Shown here piece by piece: positions 21,660 through 33,710 of a DNA stretch of 44,730 nt (position 1 is its first letter; each line of letters begins with the position of its first letter). The stretch is from Branchiostoma floridae (lineage: Eukaryota; Chordata; Leptocardii; Amphioxiformes; Branchiostomatidae). The stretch covers positions 4,672,579-4,717,308 of the forward strand of contig NC_049993.1 of assembly GCF_000003815.2 (NCBI RefSeq), in the 5' to 3' direction. Position numbers and translations under genes: made by a program. Under the pieces are notes generated by a model, which worked only from the letters and a program-made list of their open reading frames with translations, had not been told where the DNA came from and ran no database searches.

Positions 21660-24600
21660 TTAGCGTGGGCTCCACGTGTGGTTAACATCTGTTAGAGTCA
21701 GATAGTGCACCCGAGGTGCAGTCTGAACCAGAGGAGCAATGAACTTTGAGACCAAGGAATAGTTCTAAACTCAATGCACACTAATGGCAAAACTGGTTAA
21801 AATTCCCAAGACCCAAGCGATAGAAACGTCTGCTCCTATTTTGGGTGCTTCCGTTTTGAAGACTAGCATTGATTGAGATAGTCATCAGTCGTTACAAATT
21901 GCTTAGACTACGTGTTCGGGTGGTCAAAAGGACGGGGCAACGGCAGGAAGTGCGCATGACTGATGTTCTTATTCAAAGGAGAGCAAACAAGTGATTCCCC
22001 TCTCTTCGTTTTTCACGAATAGATGAATCATAATCCATGTACGTATAGCTTTACATAATTGAATTCTCCTAACTTACACGATGTCAACATCAAAAGTTAC
22101 CAGCGCCTCCATGATTTGACAATCAGTACGGCTGAGTAGGGCAGGCGTGAGATCCATACATGTGCCTAAATGGTAAGCAGGACAACGACTTTTGTCGGAC
22201 GTGCAAAGCTGATGGTAACCCTTGAATGTCGGTCGGTTTGACTTTCAGTAACTTTTCAACTTCCAAACTTAGGAATTGACAGCGACGGCTATTTAGTGGA
22301 CGGGTTTCAACACCTTGTTCCTTATATGCTTAAAGGACCAGTGAAGGGATATTTTGTCACAGATTAATGAGTTTTCTATTTTTTTCAGATATTGTCATAT
22401 ATAGCTAGTGCACCAGATGTGAGTCATATACCGGTAAAGGTACGTGTGAACATCGCCAAAGTACTCATCAGTATAGACTGCCTTTTCAAAAGATGACATA
22501 CACAAACACATGTATATGGCTTGTAATTCTAGTCTACGGCGTTGTTTCCCACTTGTAAAAGGTTTGAGTATTAAATGATTGTCCCCAACTCCCACGTTCC
22601 AATTAACTATACAGTGGAAGCCAATTATTTGCATTACGCCTTTTTGGATAATACGGGTAAGTGTATAGAATGACGGAATCCAAAATACTACTTTAAGTCA
22701 AAGTTTCGATTCGTTGATGTATTGACTGATTTCCTGCTAAAGTCTTAGAGCCGAGGACAAAACGTAGATCGTTAAGAACGCATTTGATTATCCGTTGTAA
22801 TAGCCAATTCATCATGTATAGAGAATCTGTCTACCTTACTCCCCAACAGCCACCATAAAACTGTCCAGACATGCATTCATCGTGTTAGGAGGTGCTCGTG
22901 CATTGAAAGGTCAGGCAATAAATGCGCCGTGAGGTACCATGAAAACTATTGAATTGGTCTCTTCAAGTTACGTGGTAAGGTAAAAGACCATTGGTATTCA
23001 ATGGCGATGAGACGGAAGGTTCTATTACAACATAGAAATAAATACCTTTGTGTATTCACTTTTTAACCCTTTTGTAATGTTCTGACGGTTCAGTACCATC
23101 AGAGCTGTTGCCTTTAGGCGACATACTGGAAAATACCTTTCACATAAAACTGGTCAAACGAAGAAGGGTTCTGCTACAGAGTTTTTAAAAAATATACTGA
23201 ATATCTTTGTATTTGCTCTGGCTACATCGATTTCCTAATGAAATGAAATGAAAATCTAATGAAAAATCTGGAAAATACCTATCAGCCCAGTGATCAGGAA
23301 AGTATATATCCAAAGTAATCACTCATTTATAAACAAACGCGTAATATTTCGTGGTGAACTGTTGTGTTAGTATTCAGCAAAGAAGTCAAGACATTTTGTG
23401 GTCAAGGAGTCTAACCCGGGTCTTCCGAGATAAATTGGATGATGCGTCTGAATGAAAGCCTACGGTATTTCTGTGATGAATGCTGGTGCAGTGGGTGACA
23501 CACCTCAGGGGTATTCTAAGGTTAAACTATAGTGATAAAACGGCTAACCGCCTTGACTGACTGACGAGGCAGAAAAGCTAGAGTTCCTATCAGTGCCACC
23601 AGAGAGGAAACCCAACGAAACGAGTTAGCGTTATCTGACTGGTAGCTGTGAGCTTCTCCCGGTAATGTTCATCATTGTCATCGACCAGAAGCCCTGCAAC
23701 TACGTCAATGGGTCACAAGTAACCCTGTAACAATGACAGTATTTATCACAGTTTGAGCTGATGATATTCAACAGTCGTGAGTTTGTGCCGAATAGTTTTC
23801 ATCAAGTGGAAATAACAAATATTCATAACATTGAGATATTACGAGAGTTGAACACTATATATGATTAAGCTTCTTTGGGGTTTGCTGAGATGAGGTTACT
23901 GAGAAAAATAACGTTAAGTAGTGCGAGTCATGGGAAACGTCATAAATTGTAATTTTACACATTGCACTTGAAAACTTCGATTCCAGCCGAAGCAGTGAAC
24001 GAGCTGGAGAAAAAAAAGGAAATCTAAAATTGATTGATGCACCTCATTACATGCTTTACGCAAATACAGAACGGCATCCAGCTCCCGATTCGGACATTCT
24101 GAGTCCGTACACATGGCGTGTAAGATTGATTTAAACTACCGAGTCTCGGCCAGTTGTCTACGGGTGATGCACACCAGGAGCAAGGCGAGATGTTTGGGCG
24201 GCCGCGCCTCAGTCGAATCTAAATCACTTAGGTTAAAGTGTAATGGCTTTTTGACGGAGCTCGTCGTAAAGGAGAGGCCGTAAATAGGATCTAGCCTTTG
24301 ATCAGTAGATGGGCTCTACGTGCGCGGGGTTCTCCTCTTACCAAGATCGCATCTTGGGTAATAGATTGAGAACAATTTAGAACCGACACTGACTGGTTTA
24401 TCTGTGCGCTTACAGCGTGCAGGACGGAAATGGATTTGGTAGAAGCTCACAAATCAAAGACCTGATCTGCCACTATTTCATCTATTCTAATGATTCTAGC
24501 GTTCCTTCATCTGCAGATGGCTCGAACACTGAGACAATAGTGTGATAAATGAGGAAATTACTTTTTCCGGGTGTCGGCTATCTTTCAATAACCTGAAATG

Positions 24601-24950
24601 CATATTCCCGTCATGAATTACTAAAAGACATCGCTTGGAACATATTTCTTTGCAAAGTGTCAGGCGTGAAGGGAGTGTTATATGCCGCAAAGGAAGATAA
24701 AGTGAGTCACGAGACCTTGCACGTCACTCGGGAATCTTTCGTACCTCGTATCGAGATTCTGGTAACTTGTTCTATCGATCATGATAAGAACCTGTTAGTA
24801 AATGATGATGAAAGTTCGACATATGATCAGATGAGCTGGTCGAGTCACCTGTACGCTCCCAGCCGCGCTATATGTCATCAAAATGCTATAGCATACGCAA
24901 AAGTAACTTTTACTCCTCAACTACATGTGTGCCAACTCCTTGAAAGAAAG
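21660..24950. other. Intergenic, no gene seen
   Basis: About 3.3 kb of AT-rich sequence with chance open frames only. No transposon terminus, RNA gene or splice-bounded coding block was recognised. Confidence 0.5.
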
Positions 24951-25170
24951 TGTGTGTGTGTGTGTGTGTGTGTGTTGGTGTTTATGTGATTAAGTATGTG
25001 TATGTACGTCTGTGTGTGTGTGTGTGTGTGTATGCTGGGTGTGTGTAATCGATCACTTTCCGCTTGATGCATTTTTCAGCACTAAGGACAGATCCATCTG
25101 ACTGTGTGCGTCTTTCTCTCAATTCTTTCTCCTCTGTGTGTGTGTGTTGTCTGTGTGTGTTCGTGTTTTG
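24951..25170. repeat. GT/TG microsatellite cluster
   Basis: Interrupted (GT)n runs at 24951-24974, 25010-25031 and 25135-25160 with degraded TGTGT between. An open frame running in from 24657 ends in the repeat (CVCVCV) and is not considered coding. Confidence 0.9.
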
Positions 25171-25565
25171 TGTGTTTTAAAGATTCCTGACATTGGGGCG
25201 CTACGTTTTAACCTGAAACCCAGGTCTCTCAGGACTTGACTCCATGCCGCCCCTGATGCGTGTCTCACTCAGAGTTTGTGGGAGGACTCTTACAAACTTT
25301 CTTCCTCTGACAAAGTGTCCGAATTGGAGTTGCCTGAGAGATGTTCAACTGTGACCTGACCCGGATAGCTCGTCACTCAAACCTCACCCCTTCCTCCTGC
25401 ACTTTTCGCTGACCCCTTTTCCACGTCGTCCATCTCTATTACCGGAAACTGCGTGTCAGCACTTCCTCTTCACAAGTATCTCTCTCTATCTGCCAACGCA
25501 TGACCTGACACCATCCCATTTCCAGCGGAAACCTCTAAGTGTCAATCATATCCTGCTCACTAGTA
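25171..25565. other. No gene seen
   Basis: Pyrimidine-rich on the plus strand (many CCTC, TCTCTC). No convincing exon. Confidence 0.4.
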
Positions 25566-25812
25566 TTGCCCAACGTCACGACACAATTACAATTACCTGA
25601 CCCTCAGTGACACCCTCTAAACCTTGCAAACTGTTTTTCCGTTTTCCTGGATATATTGGTCGCAGTAGATCGCCTACGCCCAACTAGACCTGTCCAACGT
25701 CACGACACAATTACTGTTATCTGGCCCCCATTGACACCCTCTCAACCTCGAAACTGTCTTTCCGTTTCCCCCAACACATACGTTGTTGTAGATTGCCTAC
25801 CAAGACGACGAG
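25566..25812. repeat. Two-copy tandem duplication, about 123 bp
   Basis: Copies start near 25567 and 25690. They share CCAACGTCACGACACAATTA, TTGACACCCTCT/GTGACACCCTCT, AAACTGT-TTTCCGTTT and GTAGAT-GCCTAC in the same order. Origin unknown. Confidence 0.75.
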
Positions 25813-26229
25813 AGCCGACATTGCTGTAGGTTTCAAAAAGTTCTGGTAATAGTGAGAGATGACACCCTTGCACCTAGCAAACATGCAGGCAAAGACGTAT
25901 CTCCCCTCCGTACTTGGAGTACTTACGCGAATCGATGGGAAATTTCCTGCCTGATTCATCACAGGACCTGCCGCACCCACCAGAGCTCACAGCGGCAGAG
26001 CAATCATTTATCATAAAGTGGAATGTGTTGAAATTAAATGTACCCAACCGCCCGTTTCCTGCAGACGTGGGGAAGGTGCCAAGTACCTCTCAAAACTGCT
26101 CTGCGACACCTGGAAACACGTGGAGCACCATCGTTGTAATTAGTAAGGAAATTGAACTGCACGTACTTCATCCTTTGAGGTGATTTCACAGCACTTTGTT
26201 CAGGAAGTTGGGGAGTCCGTTGTAATGAT

Positions 26230-26603
26230 GATTTGATTATATGGATGACATCCGCGCTCGCATCAATTTTCGTCAGTTTCCACACATTTTAAAAACGTTT
26301 TCGACCATACTGTATATCATACAAAGCAGTTAGTTGTAAAATGAGCACTTTCATACAGTGAATTGGCAAACATATGGGAAAACGGAAACCTTACAGAATG
26401 CCAAAATAAATTCCAAAGTCAAAGACGATGTGAAAGAACAAAAATTAAGAATCTATTATTAGGTATACCATACCCTGTGTGCTTAATCATTTGTTCAAAC
26501 TTTCTGACCTCTTAGATGTCATAAGGAAGACAATTTTTTCTGACATAGTTCTGTTTGCATCAGTTTTGGTGTTCCCAGAGGATGTCATCCATATAATCAA
26601 ATC
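26230..26603. repeat. 24-bp perfect inverted repeat flanking 326 bp
   Basis: 26230-26253 and 26580-26603 are exact reverse complements (GATTTGATTATATGGATGAC + ATCC). The interior is AT-rich and non-coding. No target-site duplication is visible immediately outside, so it may be the subterminal part of a larger MITE. Confidence 0.6.
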
Positions 26604-26643
26604 AACGTTTCCTAATTTTCAGTAGCGTGAATAGAGATACTGT

Positions 26644-27021
26644 TTGCAGGTGGTGGTGGTAACTACCAGTGTGCAAGTGCTCTACTTCAGCCCTGCTAAA
26701 GGACTATGCTGCCAAGTGCTCCCTGAGGAGATACAAGATAATTTTTTAATAACCACAGCACGAAAACAACTTTTTAAGCAAAGTTTCAGAGATACGTATA
26801 AAGCCCTTAAAGGTGGAGAAATATTTCAGCAGATTTTAAGATCTATCAAAGGCATCGGAAACATACATTTGGCATTTACGGAAGATTTCAGCGTTTGTAA
26901 ATCTAACTTAATCTGTTGTGTTTCTTTACGTGAATTTTACATGTATTTTAGTATGCCGAAAAGACAACTTAAATGTCTCAAAAATATTTTCTGTCAAAAC
27001 GGACAAATACCGTTTCTCTAG
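26644..27021 (+). other. Isolated open frame of 125 codons, coding status doubtful
   Basis: The frame ends in TAG just before the satellite array. It carries a lysine-rich, mixed-composition peptide, including LPEEIQDNFLITTARKQLFK. A possible acceptor (TGTTTGCAG) precedes it at 26641-26649. No family was recognised, no start context supports translation, and an open frame this long is within chance expectation for this much AT-rich DNA. It could be a decayed transposon piece. Confidence 0.2.
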
Positions 27022-27279
27022 ATCTGTTACAAAATACATGTTAACCGGCTAAGTCAAATGTAATAAGCCTTTGTCTGGTGTTAGATAAAACATTGCGTCA
27101 TCTGTTTTATAACAGTGGCAAGATTTACAGTCAAAACTGAAAATTATTGCGCTTTCTGGTACAAAATGTTATGTTTATACCTCAGCAAATACAAATACAA
27201 TACAATACAAAGTCAAATACAATAATCATCTGTGTTTTTTAGCTATTCCGAAAACATTTGACGTATTCAAACTTTCTGT
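27022..27279. other. AT-rich lead-in to satellite
   Basis: Contains a short AATACAATACAAAG-type simple repeat near 27190-27220; nothing else. Confidence 0.5.
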
Positions 27280-28800
27280 GCGCAAGGTTTAATTCGAACA
27301 GGGGAGAACCTCTCACGGTTAGCTTATATGCGCTATTTTACGTTATATGAAATGTTGCGTATACCATGGTCAATATTGACCGGAGGATGCCATATATATA
27401 ATTTATTTCGAACCGTCATTTACGCAAAGAAGGGAAGACATCCCCCTTTAATATATTTGCCAAGACGTATATGAAATGTTGCGTATTTCATTTGAACATA
27501 CGACATGTTTATTCTTTGAATCCGCGCAGTTTAAGCGAACTAGGGGAGACCTCCCCCGTTTAGCTTATATGTTGCCAAAACGTATATGAAATGTTGCGTA
27601 TTTCTGTTGAATATGCGACATGTTTAATCTTTGAATCCGCGCAGTTTAAGCGAACTAGGGGAGACCTCCCCCGTTTAGCTTATATGCTGCCAAAACGTAT
27701 ATGAAATGTTGCGTATTTCTGTAAAACATACAACAAGTTTAATCTTTGAATCCTCGCAGTTTAAGCGAACTTCGGGAGACCACCCCCGTTTAGCTTAAAT
27801 GTTGTCAAGACGTATATGAAATGTTGTGTATTTCTAAAACATACAACAAGTTTAATCTTTGAATCCGCGCAGTTTAAGCGAACTAGGGGAGACCTCCCCC
27901 GTTTAGATTATATATTGTCAATACGTATATGAATTGTTGCGTATTTCTGTAAAACACACAACAAGTTTAATATTTGAATCCGCGCAGTTTAAGCGAACTA
28001 GGGGAGACCTCCCCCGTTTAGCTTAAATGTTGTCAAGACGTATAGGAAATGTTGCGTATTTCTGTTGAACATACGACATGTTTAATCTTTGAATCCGCGC
28101 AGTTTAAGCGAACTAGGGGAGACCTCCCCCGTTTAGCTTATATGTTGCCAAAACGTATATGAAATGTTGCGTATTTGTTTTGAACATACGACATGTTTAA
28201 TCTTTGAATCCGCGCAGTTTAAGCGAACTAGGGGAGACCTCCCCCGTTTAGCTTATATGTTGCCAAAACGTATATGAAATGTTGCGTATTTGTTTTGAAC
28301 ATACGACATGTTTAATCTTTGAATCGCGCAGTTTAAGCGAACTAGGGGAGACCTCCCTTGTTTAGCTTATATGTTGCCAAGACGTATATGAAATGTTGCG
28401 TATTTCTGTTGAACATACGACATGTTTAATCTTTGAATCCGCGCAGTTTAAGCGAACTAGGGGAGACCTCCCCCGTTTACCTTATATGTTGCCAAGACGT
28501 ATATGAAATGTTGCGTATTTCTGTTGAACATACGACATGTTTAATCTTTGAATCCGCGTAGCTTAAGCAAACTTGGGGAGACCTCCCCCGTTTACCTTAT
28601 ATGTTGCCAAGACGTATATGAAATGTTGCGTATTTCTGTTGAACATACGACATGTTTAATCTTTGAATCCGCGTAGCTTAAGCAAACTTGGGGGCACTAC
28701 CCCCGTTTTATCTAATAGCTAATACCGTCTCAAAGATTTTTTGAAACGTTGCCTTTTTCTGCTGAACATACGGCATGTTTGAAGCGCAGTTTCTGCGAAC
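27280..28800. repeat. Satellite array 1, 115-bp unit, about 13 copies
   Basis: The unit contains CCGCGCAGTTTAAGCGAACT, AGGGGAGACCTCCCCCGTTT (a near-perfect hairpin GGGGAGACCTCCCC) and ACGTATATGAAATGTTGCGT, then GAACATACGACATGTTTAAT. GCGCAG marks recur at 27524, 27639, 27754, 27867, 27982, 28097 and 28212, i.e. mostly 115 bp apart. Central copies are nearly identical, while edge copies (27290-27480 and 28670-28800) are diverged, as expected from unequal exchange. The unit is non-coding because 115 is not a multiple of three. Confidence 0.92.
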
Positions 28801-30003
28801 AGGAGGAGACCCTTTCCTTTTTATTTTATACCGCATATATGTTCTGAAATTCCAGGGTCTACATCAGGGTGAGGCCGCCTGTTTTCTTTGTGGCAAGTTG
28901 ACACTCGAGCTAAGAGACGGTAGAAATCCCGACTACTGCTATGAATATCTCCGCGACTCAACCTCTGCTTGAAGAATAAGGATGTAGTAGGTATACCGTT
29001 TTGTGCAGTGAGTTGTGTTTTCTCTATAAAACGGCAAGCAGTTCTTACTACAGGTAAATGTACGAAATATGTTTATTTCTTTATCTACAAGCAAGCGTCG
29101 AGAAAGAACAGTTTGTGCACACAGGCGGTGTCTTCTCGTGTTGCTCGTGTTTGTTTGGGTTAATTATGGTGATTTGCGTGGGCAGGCAAGATGTAAATTT
29201 ATTCAGCGTTATTTCGTACTCGCCATGGGGCGCATACCTCCGTCCGTCCAAGGAGGTTGAACTTCCTTGGTCCGTCTGTGGCACAGCTGTGTCATGTGAT
29301 AGGATGTATCCAATGGCAGAAAAGAGTGGGGGGTTCAAATTTACGTACGACAAGGAGCGGTTATTTTCCAGGCGTTCATTTTTGAAGAGAAGTATTGAAG
29401 AAAGTTTGGGCCTGTTCTAGCCTTCAAGTTGTGGCCGCGACACCGCTTTTACCGCCTAGGACCCCCGGTGACGGAATTTGACTCAAAGATACGAGGTGGC
29501 TATCATTCTGTACAAGCTGTTGTTGTTGGAAATCGACACAGAATGGAAATCACGGTCCTTGCACCATCCGGATTAATAAAAGCCGACACTGCAAGCTGAA
29601 CATGTTTCGCGTTCACAGAATCCAGGACCATCCAACAGCACGAGTCATATCGGCCACTACTCTTACCGGATTCTTATTCCTGTGGTGACCAGATGGAACT
29701 GTAGTTACGTGTGTGCTCTTTTTAACTTACGCCGAGACGCTTCACCCGACACTGGAAATGGGACTGTGGACTGCTGCACGGAATTGCGCAACCGTTGTGA
29801 TTGTTTCAACTGCCGACTACATCAGAATGAAAGGCCACAAATACCTAGTAGGCTGTAGGTTTTTTTTTTACTTTTCCATGTAATATTTTCTCGTAATTCA
29901 ATAAAATTTCAAAGTTTCATCCATTGTATTTTCTTGCTTTGAAATGTGCTAATGATTATTCTCCTAAAATGGCACTTATCCACACCTTATCATCAACTTA
30001 ATG
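28801..30003. other. 1.2 kb spacer between the two satellite arrays
   Basis: A less AT-rich block with overlapping plus-strand open frames (28775-28972 and 29058-29420, 120 codons) and two polyadenylation-like signals (AATAAA at about 29573 and 29899). A spliced or unspliced plus-strand transcript ending near 29920 is imaginable, but no peptide is recognisable. One frame has a C-x2-C (CFLCG), which is not enough to call a zinc finger. Coding status is unproven. Confidence 0.35.
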
Positions 30004-30830
30004 CACACGTATATGAGACGTACAGAGGGAACTTTAAACATGTCTTAAGGGTGTTTTAGTACGTATTTATGACAACTTTAAGCTTCTAAAAAGAAAAATA
30101 TAGACACATTAAATCCTCTTAATTCACACGTATATGAGACGTAAATAGGCTTTAGATCAAATAAACGTGAAGTTTAAACATGTCTTAAGGGCGTTTTAAT
30201 AGATATTTATGGCGAATTTAAGCTACTGAAAAGGCACCTAAACACGTTATAATCCTCTTAATGCACACGTATATGAGACGTAAATAGGCTTTAGATCAAA
30301 TAAACGTGAAGTTTAAACATGTCTTAAGGGCGTTTTAATAAGTATTTATGGCAAATTTAAGCTGCTGAAAAGGCACCTAAACACACTTTATAATCCACTT
30401 AATGCACACGTATATGAGACGTAAATAGGCTTTTGATCAAATATACGTGAAGTTTAAACATGTCTTAAGGGCATTTTAATAGATATTTATGGCAACTTTA
30501 AACTGCTGAAAAGCACCTAAACACACGTTATAATCCTCTTAATGCACACGTATATGAGACGTAAAGAGGCTTTAGATCAAATAAACGTGAAGTTTAAACA
30601 TGTCTTAAGGGCGTTTTAATAAGTATTTATGGTAACTTTAAGCTGCTGAAAAGGCACTAAAACACACGTTATAATCCACTTAATGCAATTGTATATGAGA
30701 CGTAAAGAGGCTTTAGATCAAATAAACGTGAACTTTAAACAAGTTTTAAGGGGGTTTTAAAAATCATTTACGACATCTTTAAGCTGCTGAAAGACAACGG
30801 GAAAACCGGAAAATAAGGACTAACACGGAC
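30004..30830. repeat. Satellite array 2, about 140-bp unit, six copies
   Basis: The unit contains CACACGTATATGAGACGTAA, GATCAAATAAACGTGAAG, TTTAAACATGTCTTAAGGGC and a TTTAAGCTGCTGAAAAGGCA block. CACACGTATATGAGACG marks recur at 30004, 30125, 30264, 30404 and 30544, with a variant near 30685. The final copy decays by 30830, and a fragment (TACTCGTATAAGTGG) lies at about 30862. Confidence 0.92.
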
Positions 30831-31086
30831 CTACAGAAAGACCACTTAAAGGCAATATTTACGTACTCGTATAAGTGGTGTATAGAGCCGTAAAGGAGGA
30901 AAATACGTCAACATTACGCATGGTTTCAGCATCCTTAAATACCGTTTTTCGTGCCGTGAACATAACGTCATTGATTAAAGCTGTGAGATCTACAGCAAGA
31001 GCAGTTGTACAAGACTAGCTTGCCAATTCTTGGTTTTATGTAATATGTAATATACAGTCAATCAAGTGACCACCAGACCATTGATA

Positions 31087-31253
31087 TACAGTCAAATCTA
31101 TACGTCAAGTGACCACCTCTGCATACTGATAACCTGGCCAATGTGACCACTTTTTGCTTGTTCCTTAGATTATTTTCCCCATTAAGGCTTCCGTCCCCAC
31201 AGCCAAGATTTTCTCCATCTCCTAAGTGGTCCTCTTGGGGAGGTTTTACTGTA
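31087..31253. repeat. Small mariner-like MITE
   Basis: Ends TACAGTCAAATCTA ... AGTGACCACCT on the left and AAGTGGTCCTCTTGGGGAGG + TTTTACTGTA on the right form imperfect inverted termini, with TA at both edges. The CAGT...GTGACCACCT layout is common to many animal Tc1/mariner MITEs. A second partial left end occurs just upstream (31054-31072). Confidence 0.65.
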
Positions 31254-31385
31254 TTTCAATAAAAGTTTATGATCAGATACTTAGCTACCTGGCATGACTT
31301 CACCAGTCATTACTTAAAATATGCTCCAAAGTAGCACAAAATTGGCAATGACTCTGATCAATGATTTGGATATCGGCCTTGATGC

Positions 31386-31470
31386 TATATAATCCCACCT
31401 ACGTCATTTCCTTCGCTTGACGTCAGCGTGACGTCATGGAGTGGATCATTGTCAGCGGGCTGATGACGGT
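31386..31470 (-). promoter_or_regulatory. CRE cluster with TATA motif
   Basis: Two perfect palindromic CRE octamers TGACGTCA (31418-31425 and 31429-31436), a third TACGTCAT (31400-31407) and a TGATGACG (31461-31468) lie within 70 bp. Reading the minus strand, TATATA (31386-31391) follows the CREs by about 10-40 bases. This is the order of a CREB/ATF-responsive promoter, with initiation expected near 31355. Directly downstream in that direction are the small MITE at 31087-31253 and then satellite array 2. No gene is visible. Confidence 0.4.
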
Positions 31471-31598
31471 TTAATGCGAACGGAATTTGTCGATACGCGA
31501 CGTTAACTTTCTCTCTAGGGGGTTAATTGTCACTCTGGCAGGGATTAGTCAGCAAACAGATGTGGTAGGGATGATCATAACACATCTAACTTCTTGTG

Positions 31599-31877
31599 AC
31601 GGCACAATGGCAGAGTGGGTAGAGTGCTCGCCTTGCATTCAGTAGGTCGTGAGTTCTATCCCCAGCCGAGTCATACCAAAGAATTGGTAATTTCTGCTTT
31701 CTCTGCTTAGCACTCAGCATTCAGGAAAGAATATGGAAGTTGAAAACACACCACTACCAGTGAACTAGCCCCCTGCTATAGTGACTGCACAAAGTTGTGT
31801 GGCCCAGGGCTGCTGAAACAGAGAGGGACACTGCCCTATGCACTATCAGGCATGGGAAGGACTTCGACTTTTTTTGA
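31599..31877 (+). repeat. tRNA-derived SINE
   Basis: A head with an A-box-like ATGGCAGAGTGGGTAGAG and a B-box-like GAGTTCTATCC is followed by CCAGCCGAGTCATACCAAAG, a body shared with the fragment at 7520, and a T-rich end (CGACTTTTTTTG). A divergent relative lies at 15905. Open frames inside it are artefacts. Confidence 0.7.
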
Positions 31878-32529
31878 TGGGATACATCAGAGTGTAACCA
31901 CCTTCCCTCACAACCTAATCTTAGACTAACTGGTTTCTTACTTTGGAGATTTACAATATTCGCCAATAGCCACTCTGCATATTCAATCAATGTGCACCAT
32001 GGCCTTCATGATACCATTTGGTGAGTTTGAGGTACAGAAACTTGTGGAATATCAGTTAGGATCCTACTTTGATTCCAGTTTCAGCCAGATGGCTCACTGA
32101 TTCTTTATTACTTTACAAGCCTGGTTATTCTTTAACCTGTTTACTTGCAATTTCACTTTAGTTTCCTGTGGTTAACATCATTGCCTCTGTAGGTCCCCAG
32201 GTGGTCGTGGGATAAACCTAAGGATAAAGGATACCCAGAGGGTGGAATGTATTTTACCAAAGAGGCTCAATTCACAGTATGCCTGAGGCAGTGATATACA
32301 TATAAAGTAATGCTCTATATATCATATGTGGTCATTTGAAATCCATTGAAGAGATATATCATGTATAGACTTGTGACAAATGTAGGTGTTTTATGAAGAG
32401 GTGAATAAAGATATGATTGGTCAGACATACCTGTACGTATCTTTCTTTTAACGGCCTTTGATGTACTGCTAAATCTATATTCCTGGATGCTGAAAGAAGC
32501 AAGCTTTCTACATTCCTGCAAGGCAGAGA
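31878..32529. other. No gene seen
   Basis: AT-rich unique sequence with chance open frames. Confidence 0.5.
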
Positions 32530-32742
32530 TACTGTAAATGCAGAAATGTTTGCGGTGGATTAATGTTCGCGGTTTTCGCGGTGACAAGTTCACCACAAAC
32601 TTAAAACCACCGGAAAAATTTTCTCTATAATGGTATTAGACCGCAGTCTACGGCGTTACCGCAAACTTAAATCCACCACAAAAAGTCCTTTTTCCCGCTA
32701 CCGCGAAATTAAATCCCCGCAAAATTAAATGCATTTACAGTA
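32530..32742. repeat. MITE with TACTGTAAA-type termini (copy 2)
   Basis: Begins TACTGTAAATGCAGAAATG and ends AAATGCATTTACAGTA, with TA at both edges and internal TTCGCGGTTTTCGCGG. Same family and orientation as 8881-9092. Confidence 0.82.
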
Positions 32743-32959
32743 TTCTACACAATCCCTTGTGGGAGGATACTTTTGTATGTAGAGCTATCCTTGGATAACA
32801 TCCGCAATAAAGCCTCATCTGGCAGTCAAATACGTTTAGAAACGAAAGACTACCGGCTTGTGCATGATCCGCCGTGGTCAATAGCCATTCTGATGGAAAA
32901 TTAGCTGCCATCGATTCTGAGGCTCACAAAAGCACAGGGGTAGGAACAAGCGGTGTCCA

Positions 32960-33300
32960 CGCACAGGGCTTGTATCATGTGCATCATGAGAGAAGACCTG
33001 CATTTGCTAACTATGGATTTTTCATTATGGAAAATGGATTCTCTATTCTTGGAGTTCGTCTGCTCTCCTTTTTTTTTCTAGATCATGCACTACTATTGAA
33101 GAACTACGGTGAATATCTTAAGAATAAGCAGTTTTGATGCGCAGATGATGTACCATGTGTCTAAACATGTGAATAGTCGAAAAGGAATAGCTGTATCTAG
33201 TAACAATAGATTTTTCATTGCTGAAAATCAATATAGATTTGCTATCCTTTTTATTTGGATTGTGCACGATAGTTGAAGCACTATCATGAATATTCCATGA
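32960..33300. repeat. Diverged tandem duplication, about 170 bp
   Basis: GATTTTTCATTATGGAAAAT (near 33016) recurs as GATTTTTCATTGCTGAAAAT (near 33208). A matching later block (CTCCTTTTTTTTTCTAGATC against CTATCCTTTTTATTTGGATT) and TTGAAG-ACTA also recur. Weak similarity; class unknown. Confidence 0.4.
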
Positions 33301-33455
33301 ACATTCGATCATCTCTAATTCATATAGATCAACTTTTCTTTGGTTCATCTAGATCTGGCTGTGCCTGTATGGCTATTCTGATTGAATGATCCAAAGGTAC
33401 AGCTGTTAGGTACATTCAGATCTATGAAGCTTCCCATTTACTAGGATATTGAAAG

Positions 33456-33662
33456 AACTGGACATTCTCTTCATGGGTTTGGAATAGAGCTTGCCTCCCC
33501 CATGTGGTACTGAAGTGGAAAGCCAGACTTTTATATCTCCAGTGTAAGTGGGAATTGATCGTAAGGCTAAACATTACTGTTATTGCAACAATGGGATTTA
33601 AATGCAATTCGTGAATTGAACTTCAACATTTATCTGATATTTTTGTTGATTGCCAAGGCTTA
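33456..33662 (+). repeat. Dispersed repeat, copy 2 (partner at 19071)
   Basis: Same direction and block order as the copy at 19071-19280, ending GATTGCCAAGGCTT against GATTGCAAAGGTTT. The two copies are separated by 14 kb. Confidence 0.75.
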
Positions 33663-33710
33663 AAAGGAAGAACAGCTCAGCTACCTAAACATAATAGAAC
33701 TGGAGGGGTG

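Noticed and set aside
26644-27021. 125-codon plus-strand frame as a gene
   Set aside because: Listed only as doubtful; no homology recognised and within chance length.
27280-30830. CRISPR-like or prokaryotic repeat array
   Set aside because: Units of 115 and 140 bp are repeated in full with no unique spacers; the setting is clearly eukaryotic. They are satellites.
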